Below, piece after piece: positions 57,797 through 64,000 of a stretch of DNA of 64,000 bases; within the stretch, counting starts at the first letter, position 1, and each line of letters starts with the position of its first letter. The notes under the pieces were generated by a model, which did not search any database, was not told the DNA's origin, and saw nothing but the letters and a program-made list of their open reading frames with translations. The position numbers were made by a program, and so were the translations under genes. Origin of the DNA: Nocardia panacis (GTDB lineage Bacteria > Actinomycetota > Actinomycetes > Mycobacteriales > Mycobacteriaceae); contig NZ_QZFU01000019.1 in the NCBI RefSeq assembly GCF_003598715.1, positions 372,001 through 436,000 on the forward strand, read 5' to 3'.

Positions 57797-58949
57797 CGGC
57801 GCACAGAAAGGCGGCGGGGGTGCGACCGATTCGGGTCAGCACCAGCGTATAGGGTCGCGTGCCTTCGGGTTTCAGTCGACGGCGCAGCTGGTCGGGATCG
57901 ATGTCCACGCCCCTGGTCATGATCTCCAACTGCCCGCAGTCGCGGCGGCGCAATTCCGCGCGCAGGGTCTTCTCGCGCAGGTCGAGTCGGTCCAGGACGC
58001 GGAAGCCGCGCATCCCTTCGGGGACCCGGTCGCCGGTGAGGTACGCGATACGCGGATCCAGTTGCCACAGGCCGTATCTGGCGGCATAGTGGCGCACCAG
58101 CCCGGCGCGCACCACCGCCCCGTCCGGATCGACGATCCACTCGCCGGGCTCGCGCTCCGGAATGTCGGAAGGGTCGGCGTCGGTGACGGTTTCGACTCGA
58201 CCTGCCCGAAGTACGGTGGCGCGCCGGGTTATTCCGAATTCGGACAGTCCGGCCGACCACAGGCACGCCTCGCGCACCGCGCCGTCGAGCGAGACCACCT
58301 CGACCTCGCCCGCCCAGTCGAGTGCGTCGAAATCCAAACCGGGAGCGCATTTCACGACCAGATCCCGACCGGGATAGGCCGCGAGCAGATCGGGCAGCGG
58401 CGGTTGGAGCTTGGCCGGGTCGTGGGTGCGCCGCCCGTCGGCGCGCCGCGCCGGATCGGCCACCACCACCGCGGCGCGGCTGACCGGAACCAGGGCATCC
58501 GCCTTGGCCAGCAAGATATTTCGAGCGTCACCGAGATTGTGCGCGGCCATATCCAGACGCACCTGATCCAGATCGCTGCCCACCACGGCGGGACAGGTCC
58601 TGCGCAGTTCGGCCAGCTCCGCGCCGATCGAGCAGGTCACATCGTGCACCGCGCGACCGGCCAGGCGGGCCGCACGATGGCGAGCCACCGCCGTCGGCGT
58701 CGCCTGCTGCAAGGCGTCATCGGTGAACAGCCACTGCTCGGTGTCGGCCAGTTTCGCGGCGGCCCGCCGCCGCAGCCGGACCGTCTCCACCAAGGCGGGC
58801 GCGTGCGCGCCGTAGGCGCGCCGCAGCCGCTCCAGATCGCGCAGCAGCGTCGCGGGCGTCAACTCCAACCGCGCCGCCTGCGCCAGCGCGGCGCTACCCG
58901 CCGCGCCGACCAAATAGGCGATATCGGCGCGGCCGAAGCCGTAGGCCAT
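57777..58949 (-). CDS. THUMP-like-domain SAM methyltransferase (Rv3037c-like)
   Basis: A 390-residue class I methyltransferase with VHDVTCSIGAELAELRRTCP as the SAM region, VVVADPARRADGRR, and a C-terminal THUMP-like domain (GVDIDPDQLRRRLKPEGTRP). It corresponds to Rv3037c, a second methyltransferase of the MGLP region. The acceptor is uncertain: the C-terminal domain points to RNA, while the location points to the glucan. Its ATG directly abuts the stop of the upstream gene (TAGATG), indicating coupling. Confidence 0.84.
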   Translation of the reverse strand: MAYGFGRADIAYLVGAAGSAALAQAARLELTPATLLRDLERLRRAYGAHAPALVETVRLRRRAAAKLADTEQWLFTDDALQQATPTAVARHRAARLAGRAVHDVTCSIGAELAELRRTCPAVVGSDLDQVRLDMAAHNLGDARNILLAKADALVPVSRAAVVVADPARRADGRRTHDPAKLQPPLPDLLAAYPGRDLVVKCAPGLDFDALDWAGEVEVVSLDGAVREACLWSAGLSEFGITRRATVLRAGRVETVTDADPSDIPEREPGEWIVDPDGAVVRAGLVRHYAARYGLWQLDPRIAYLTGDRVPEGMRGFRVLDRLDLREKTLRAELRRRDCGQLEIMTRGVDIDPDQLRRRLKPEGTRPYTLVLTRIGRTPAAFLCAATAPTS

Positions 58950-59948
58950 CTACTCGCCCTCTTCGCCTTTCAATACAACGCTGCCTTCCGGCTTCACGCC
59001 CGTGATCATGGCGTTGTAGAAGAACTGCCGCGGCACGAAGCGGCGCATGACATTCTCGTCCAGCCAGCTCAGCCCGAGCCAGGCCCGATACATGGCCATC
59101 CGGTAGCGCCACGTCAGCTTCTCGGCGGGCACCGCGGCCTCGAAGGTGCGCACCGGCCAACCCCACAGCGCCGCCGCGAACTCATCGGTGGTGGCCTTGA
59201 CCTCGACCGCGCCCGCGGAGCGCGCCATCGTCTCCAGATCGCGCGGATCGAAGGTGTGCAGGTCCACCACGGCCTCCAGCGCCGCGGCGCGCGAGGATTC
59301 GTCCAACTCCTCCTGCGAGCGCCGCCAACCCGCCAGGAACGGCAGCTTGGTCACCTCGATGGTGGCCTTCCAGGTGATCCGCCCCAGCCAGCGGGCGTAG
59401 AAATTGCCCACGGTCGTCGGCTCACCCGCGAAGACCAGACGCCCACCGGGCTTGAGCACCCGCAGGCACTCTTTGAGCGCCAATTCCACATCCGGGATGT
59501 GATGCAGTACGGCGTGGCCGACCACCAGATCGAAGGTGTTGTCCTCGTACGGGATGGTCTCGGCGTCGGCGACGCGACCGTCCACGTCCAGGCCCAGATG
59601 CTCGGCGTTACGCAGGGCGACCTTCACCATGCCCGGCGACAGGTCGGTGACCGAACCCGACGCGGCCACCCCGGCCTGTATCAGGTTCAGCAGGAAGAAG
59701 CCGGTGCCACAACCCAATTCGAGGGCGCGCCCGTACGGCAGCGGGGCCGGGCCGACCGCGGCGTCGAAGCGGCCGCGGGCGTATTCGATACAGCGCTCGT
59801 CGTAGGAGATGGACCATTTGTCGTCGTAGGTCTCGGCCTCCCAGTCGTGGTAGAGCACCTGGGCGAGCTTCGTATCCTTGAATGCTGCCTCGACCTCGGC
59901 CTCGGTGGCGTGCGGGTGCGGCGCGGGGTCGTCGGGGTGAACCGTCAT
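58950..59948 (-). CDS. SAM-dependent methyltransferase (Rv3038c-like)
   Basis: A 332-residue class I methyltransferase: ALELGCGTGFFLLNLIQAG, VTDLSPGMVKVALRNAEHLG, VVGHAVLHHIPDVELALKEC and LRVLKPGGRLVFAGEP. Relatives include mycobacterial ubiquinone/menaquinone-type and lipid methyltransferases. It lies upstream of, and coupled to, the THUMP-like methyltransferase. Confidence 0.86.
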   Translation of the reverse strand: MTVHPDDPAPHPHATEAEVEAAFKDTKLAQVLYHDWEAETYDDKWSISYDERCIEYARGRFDAAVGPAPLPYGRALELGCGTGFFLLNLIQAGVAASGSVTDLSPGMVKVALRNAEHLGLDVDGRVADAETIPYEDNTFDLVVGHAVLHHIPDVELALKECLRVLKPGGRLVFAGEPTTVGNFYARWLGRITWKATIEVTKLPFLAGWRRSQEELDESSRAAALEAVVDLHTFDPRDLETMARSAGAVEVKATTDEFAAALWGWPVRTFEAAVPAEKLTWRYRMAMYRAWLGLSWLDENVMRRFVPRQFFYNAMITGVKPEGSVVLKGEEGE

Positions 59949-59975
59949 GAAGGGGAAGAGTACCGATACGCCCGA

Positions 59976-60749
59976 CTAACGCCCGATGAAGGTCACGCAG
60001 TCGGGTCCGTCGGCGACGTATGAGCGGGCACCTGCCCGCAGATCCTCGGTGTCGAACAACTCGGCCCACTCGCTGCGCGCGCGCTCCGCGTCCGCCGGGC
60101 CTGCCGCGAAGACGGCCTTGGCCGCCGCGAGGGCACGGGTGGGGGCATCGAGGAAACCGGTCGCCCACGTCATGGCGGCGGTGAAGACATCGTCGGGCGG
60201 GACCACCGCGTCCACCAAGCCGAGGGTCAGCGCCTCATCCGGCTCGACGAAGCGGCCGGTGTAGACCAGATCCCTGGCGGCGGACTCGCCGATCAGCCGG
60301 GCCAGTCGGCCCGGGCCCTGTAGCGGGATGAGGCCCGCTTTGATCTGCGGCAGACCGAGTTTGACATTGTCGCCGATGATGCGGCGATCCGCGCCGAGCG
60401 CCAACTCCAGGCCGCCGCCGAGGCAGTAGCCGCTGATGGCCGTGACCGTCGGCCGGGGCAGCCGGGCCAGGCAGGACAGGGCGCGTTGCAGATCCCCGGC
60501 CAAGGCCCGCGCCGTCGCGACATCGAGGTCGGCCAGTTCGGCCAGATCGTCACCCGCGCAGAACACCCGTTCGTCGCCGTAGACCACGACCGCGGCCACC
60601 CGCGGCTGCGCGGCGATCGCCTCGGCCGCCGCCGCCACCTCCCGCGCCAACTGGACGTTCAGCAGGTTCAGCGGCGGGCGCGCCAGCCGCAGCACGGCGA
60701 CCCCGCGCGTTCCGGTATCCGGCAGATCGACGGTGACGAATTCGGCCAT
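59976..60749 (-). CDS. Enoyl-CoA hydratase/isomerase (EchA17-like)
   Basis: A 257-residue crotonase-fold enzyme with FCAGDDLAELADLD, AISGYCLGGGLELALGADRR (oxyanion hole and Gly-rich helix) and PQIKAGLIPLQGPGRLARLIGE. One catalytic Glu position looks to be replaced near IKAG, so isomerase or lyase activity is possible. A GTG three codons upstream is open; the ATG at 60749 is preferred. It corresponds to Rv3039c by position. Confidence 0.86.
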   Translation of the reverse strand: MAEFVTVDLPDTGTRGVAVLRLARPPLNLLNVQLAREVAAAAEAIAAQPRVAAVVVYGDERVFCAGDDLAELADLDVATARALAGDLQRALSCLARLPRPTVTAISGYCLGGGLELALGADRRIIGDNVKLGLPQIKAGLIPLQGPGRLARLIGESAARDLVYTGRFVEPDEALTLGLVDAVVPPDDVFTAAMTWATGFLDAPTRALAAAKAVFAAGPADAERARSEWAELFDTEDLRAGARSYVADGPDCVTFIGR

Positions 60750-60768
60750 GGCAGGCACGCTACGTCAT

Positions 60769-61584
60769 TCAGTCCGGCAGGACGCTCCTGAGCTGTTCGA
60801 CATCGGGCAGATCGGCGAAATAGCGCTCGCCGTTCGGGAAGCGCAGCACCGCACCGCCATTGTGTCCGACGAACTCCGGCATGATCGGCTCGATGACCCG
60901 CTCCTGCGCCAGCATTGCCGCAGTGGTGGCGAATTCGCCGAGCGCGACCAACTGCGCCCAGGTGGGCGGCAGCAGGATGTCCGCGCCCGCCCGCCAACCC
61001 GCCAGTGCGGCGGCGGGGGTGCGCCAGTTCACCTCTGCGGCCTCGGAGGTGGCGCCGTCGGCGCGTTGGCCCTCGGGCAGCACGGCGAGGAAGAACCGGG
61101 TGTCGTAGCGGCGCGGCTCCACCACGGGGGTGATCCAATTCGCCCACGGCCGAAGCAGATCCGCGCGCAGCACCAGCCGCTCCTGTGCGAGGAAGGCCGC
61201 CAGCGACACCTCACGGCGCTCCAGGCGGCCCCTGGCCTCCTGATAGCCGGAGGTGTCGGCCACGACGGATTCGGCCCTCGGCCCGGCCAACAGCACGCCG
61301 CACTCCTCGAAGGTCTCCCGCACCGCCGCGCACACCAGCGCCTTGGCCCGCGCCTCGGAGGTGGCGAAGCGTTCGGCCCACCAGGCGGGTTCCGGACCGG
61401 CCCAAGCGATCTCGGCGGAGCCGTCGGTGGGGTCGACGCCGCCGCCGGGGAAGACCGTCATCCCCGCAGCGAAGGCCATCGCGCCGACGCGACGCTGCAG
61501 GAAGACCTCGGGACCGTGCCCGCCGTCGCGCACCAGCATCACCGTCGAGGCGTCCTTGGGCGGCACCGCAGTTATCTCACTCAC
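60769..61584 (-). CDS. Nudix hydrolase (Rv3040c-like)
   Basis: A 271-residue protein from a GTG start. The Nudix box is split by an insertion: GGGVDPTDG early and REVFEEC-type AAVRETFEECGVLL later, giving Gx..REx2EExG with an extra loop. N-terminus VMLVRDGGHGPEVFLQRR is typical for Nudix enzymes close to CoA diphosphatases. Substrate is unknown. It lies directly before the enoyl-CoA hydratase and may clear CoA or nucleotide diphosphates. Confidence 0.86.
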   Translation of the reverse strand: MSEITAVPPKDASTVMLVRDGGHGPEVFLQRRVGAMAFAAGMTVFPGGGVDPTDGSAEIAWAGPEPAWWAERFATSEARAKALVCAAVRETFEECGVLLAGPRAESVVADTSGYQEARGRLERREVSLAAFLAQERLVLRADLLRPWANWITPVVEPRRYDTRFFLAVLPEGQRADGATSEAAEVNWRTPAAALAGWRAGADILLPPTWAQLVALGEFATTAAMLAQERVIEPIMPEFVGHNGGAVLRFPNGERYFADLPDVEQLRSVLPD

Positions 61585-61625
61585 AACTGCACCATAACGC
61601 GCGGTCGCTATACGGCGTCAACCAG

Positions 61626-62459
61626 TCAATTCGTGCGATGCCTGCCCGCGCGGGCCTTGCGTCGAGCGAAGTAGCGGCCGTCCACCTGATCCAGCGTGAT
61701 CGACTGACGGAACGCGCCGCTCAGATTCTCGGCCGTCAGCACATCCGACAGCAAGCCCGCAGCGACCACCTCGCCCTCGTTGAGCAGCAGCCCGTGGGTG
61801 AAACCCGGCGGGATCTCCTCGACGTGATGGGTGACCAGCACGATCGCGGGCGAATCCGGATCGGCGGCCAGATCGCCGAGCCGCTCCACCAACTCCTCGC
61901 GACCGCCCAGATCCAGTCCGGCGGCAGGCTCGTCGAGCAGCAGCAGTTCCGGATCCGTCATCAGCGCCCTGGCGATCAGCACCCGCTTGCGCTCGCCCTC
62001 CGACAGGGTGCCGTAGGTGCGGTCGTGCAGATGTTCGGCGCCGAGACTCTCCAGCATGTCGATGGCGCGCTCGGTGTCGACCTCGTCGTAGCGCTCCCGC
62101 CAGCGGCCGAGCACCGCGTACCCGGCCGAGACCACCAGATCGCCGACCTTCTCCTCCGTCGGCACCCGCGCGGCCACGGCCGCCGAGGACAATCCGATGC
62201 GCGGACGCAGTTCACTGATATCGACCCGGCCGAGCCGCTCGCCGAGCAGGTGGGCCTTGCCGGAGGTGGGATGGATATCGGCCGCGGCGATCCGCAGCAG
62301 CGAGGTCTTGCCCGCGCCGTTCGGGCCGAGGATCACCCAGCGTTCGTCGAGTTCGACCTGCCAGGTGACCGGGCCGACCAGGGTGCGGCCCGAGCGTCGG
62401 ATCTTGACGTCGGTGAAGTCGATAAGAAGATCGGGATCGGGTTGCGACACGCGCTCCAT
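61626..62459 (-). CDS. ABC transporter ATP-binding protein (Rv3041c-like)
   Basis: A 277-residue ATPase with ILGPNGAGKTSLLRI (Walker A), LSEGERKRVLIARAL (signature), LLLLDEPAAGLDL (Walker B) and THHVEE (H-loop). The sequence resembles YlmA-type soluble ABC proteins rather than a dedicated transporter; no permease gene is adjacent. Transport partner and substrate are unknown. Confidence 0.9.
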   Translation of the reverse strand: MERVSQPDPDLLIDFTDVKIRRSGRTLVGPVTWQVELDERWVILGPNGAGKTSLLRIAAADIHPTSGKAHLLGERLGRVDISELRPRIGLSSAAVAARVPTEEKVGDLVVSAGYAVLGRWRERYDEVDTERAIDMLESLGAEHLHDRTYGTLSEGERKRVLIARALMTDPELLLLDEPAAGLDLGGREELVERLGDLAADPDSPAIVLVTHHVEEIPPGFTHGLLLNEGEVVAAGLLSDVLTAENLSGAFRQSITLDQVDGRYFARRKARAGRHRTN

Positions 62460-62531
62460 CTTGGCCCACCTCGCACCCTGCGTGCCACCGCGGGCGGGGG
62501 GCGCGCCGGATCGTTCCGGGCAGACGGGGGG

Positions 62532-62711
62532 TCAGCGACAGGTGCCGTTGTGGTCGGGCAGCCGGCGACCGGGGGAAAGGCCCTGGCCGCCACGGATATT
62601 CGGGTGGTCGGAACCCTCCGGGTCCCGCGAGCGGAACAGGCGGGCGACGATCAGCGCGATTGGCACCGAGCACACCGCCCAGATGGCCAGGACTACCAGT
62701 AGCGTCGTCAT
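62532..62711 (-). CDS. Small single-pass membrane protein
   Basis: A 59-residue protein with one helix (MTTLLVVLAIWAVCSVPIAL) and a basic, Gly-rich C-terminal tail. Such short membrane proteins are common in actinomycetes and lack known function. A longer frame opens at 62768, but its N-terminus is hydrophilic and unlike a membrane anchor. Confidence 0.5.
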   Translation of the reverse strand: MTTLLVVLAIWAVCSVPIALIVARLFRSRDPEGSDHPNIRGGQGLSPGRRLPDHNGTCR

Positions 62712-62798
62712 GAGACCGCGATCCCTTCCCTCGACCCCTGCATCCCAGTCATACCCGTTTCGGTCCAACGGATACCGAGTTTGCGACTCGCATCCCGT

Positions 62799-63602
62799 TC
62801 AGCGCCCCGGAACCCGGATATGTGGCGGGTGCAGTCCCCCTATCCGGCTGCGCCACTGCGCGGCGGGCGCCGCGATGACCGTCATCGAGCCGGGCGCGAC
62901 CTCGGTGAAACCCGCGTCGCGCACCGCGGTGGCGGCGCCGAGCCGGACCCGCTCGCACAACCCGCGCCACCGGTCGGCATCGGCTTCCCGCACGGCGCAG
63001 CGGAATTCGAGTTCCGACCAGTGCCGCACCGCATCGAGATCCAGCGCGCCCGCCAGCAGCATGCTCGCGTGCCCCACCTGGGCGGCGGCCTTGCCGAGGG
63101 TCATCCCCAGCGCCGAATTCACCCACAGCACCGGCAGATTCGGATCGGCGGGTCCGGGATCATCGTGTTCCAGATCGGTGCCGCCGATCTGGAGGCGTCG
63201 AATTCGCGGATCCACCTCCCCCACCGGACCGGGCACGAAGGCACGGGCCTGCGCGCCCGCCACCTCGGCGGTGACCCCGGCGACCTCGGTGGCCGCGACC
63301 CACTGCGCGCCGCGAGCCCGCCTGGCCACCTTGCGAATTCGCGACCGCTTCCAGGCGAGATAGCGCTGCGACCACTCCCCGTCCGGTCCGACTCGCTCGT
63401 CCATGCACAGCTCGACGGTCGCGGTGGCCGCGGCCGCGAGCAGCGCGCTGCGCGCCGGCGGGTCCGCCTTGGGCAGGTGCAGCACCAACTGCATGGCCTG
63501 CACATGCGCCGGATCGGCCGGGTCCGCTCTGTCGCCGTATCCCGCGGCCAATTCCGCGTAGCGCAGGCGGAAACCCTCGGTCTCGCAGTCGAGCTCCGAC
63601 AT
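62799..63602 (-). CDS. Peptidyl-tRNA hydrolase 2 (PTH2) family protein
   Basis: A 267-residue protein with the PTH2 core LGMTLGKAAAQVGHASMLLAG and PVLWVNSALGM. It is longer than archaeal PTH2, with an extra N-terminal domain of ~130 residues (YLAWKRSRIRKVARRARGAQ). PTH2 releases tRNA from stalled peptides. Its ATG overlaps the stop of the chagasin-like gene by one base (TGATG). Confidence 0.78.
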   Translation of the reverse strand: MSELDCETEGFRLRYAELAAGYGDRADPADPAHVQAMQLVLHLPKADPPARSALLAAAATATVELCMDERVGPDGEWSQRYLAWKRSRIRKVARRARGAQWVAATEVAGVTAEVAGAQARAFVPGPVGEVDPRIRRLQIGGTDLEHDDPGPADPNLPVLWVNSALGMTLGKAAAQVGHASMLLAGALDLDAVRHWSELEFRCAVREADADRWRGLCERVRLGAATAVRDAGFTEVAPGSMTVIAAPAAQWRSRIGGLHPPHIRVPGR

Positions 63603-64000
63603 CACAGCACCTTGATCGTGAGCGAGAACTTCTGCGCCGGTTCCATCCCCTGCTCCCACGGACGCGAGTAGTCGAGATTGAGCCGGGTGGCGCCGAGATC
63701 CTTGGCGACGAACCGCAGCACCGCGGTTCCGCCCGAGCCCGGCGCCACGGGCGTCTTCGGATCGGGACGGTAGTCCGGGTCGCCGTCCTCGCCGAGCACG
63801 TTCCGGTCGAGATCGGCTATGCGCCAGGCGTATCCGGTGCTCGGATTGGCGGGCAGGGTGACGCTCAACGCCTCACCCGGCCGCAGGGTGCGCTCCTGGC
63901 CGCTGTCGGTCTCGGTGACCGCGACAGCGGCGGGCGGGGCCTCGGCCCTGCCGTCGTTCTTGCCGCAGGCCACCAGGCTCACCCCGAGCAGCACTACAAC
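63602..64000 (-). CDS. Chagasin-like (I42) inhibitor-type lipoprotein, 5' end beyond window
   Basis: The visible 133 codons give a signal ending in LVACG (lipobox), then a beta domain with SVTLPANPSTGYAWRIADLD and a final strand FSLTIKVL. NPSTGYxW is the diagnostic loop of chagasin/I42 cysteine-protease inhibitors. The frame stays open to the window edge, so the start is probably just outside, though GTG at 63994 is possible. It is coupled to the PTH2 gene. Confidence 0.75.
   Translation of the reverse strand, partial: VVVLLGVSLVACGKNDGRAEAPPAAVAVTETDSGQERTLRPGEALSVTLPANPSTGYAWRIADLDRNVLGEDGDPDYRPDPKTPVAPGSGGTAVLRFVAKDLGATRLNLDYSRPWEQGMEPAQKFSLTIKVL

Overview
The window looks like chromosomal backbone of a mycolic-acid actinomycete, most likely Nocardia. 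The evidence is high G+C with strong G/C in third codon positions, many GTG starts, many lipobox lipoproteins, and gene order matching the Mycobacterium tuberculosis Rv3005c-Rv3041c segment as I remember it (DoxX, lppZ, gatB, pfkA, gatA, gatC, ACT protein, ligA, Rv3015c, mnmA, cysteine desulfurase, Rv3026c, Rv3027c, etfA, etfB, Rv3030-Rv3041c). The species cannot be read from the sequence. I see no rRNA, tRNA, insertion sequence, prophage or CRISPR array.

Layout: 0-9 kb holds ilvD, a DoxX protein, two lipoproteins, gatB, an exported hydrolase and pfkA. At 9.3-20.5 kb a signalling block interrupts the gatB/pfkA/gatA order: three membrane Ser/Thr kinases, two penicillin-recognising-fold lipoproteins and two NarL-type two-component systems. 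A phospholipase A2-like protein, an alpha/beta-hydrolase and an SRPBCC protein follow (20.6-23.2 kb), then gatCA and the ACT protein (23.2-26 kb). A small accessory stretch (26-31 kb) has a GNAT enzyme, an AAA ATPase divergent from a Uma2 nuclease, a secreted protein, and an SDR-queA-like pair. ligA, a MetE C-domain protein, mnmA and cysteine desulfurase occupy 31-36.7 kb.

From 44.9 down to 36.8 kb an eight-gene minus-strand block with minimal spacing encodes a 2-oxoglutarate oxygenase, a MetY-type sulfhydrylase, an alpha/beta-hydrolase and a complete peptide/nickel-type ABC importer. It is absent from the remembered M. tuberculosis order. Lipid acyltransferases, NDH-2 with a divergent LysR regulator, and etfBA follow (45-51.3 kb). 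The right end (51.4-64 kb) holds the methylglucose-lipopolysaccharide (MGLP) type cluster (methyltransferase, GH57, GT4, hexapeptide acyltransferase, two more methyltransferases), then enoyl-CoA hydratase, Nudix, ABC ATPase, peptidyl-tRNA hydrolase 2 and a chagasin-like lipoprotein cut by the window edge.

The most unusual items are the kinase/PBP-fold island with a duplicated four-cysteine extracellular domain, the oxygenase-MetY-importer operon, intergenic 23-bp tandem repeats at two loci with the same period and a shared CCACTG core, and an apparent two-gene inversion inside the MGLP cluster.
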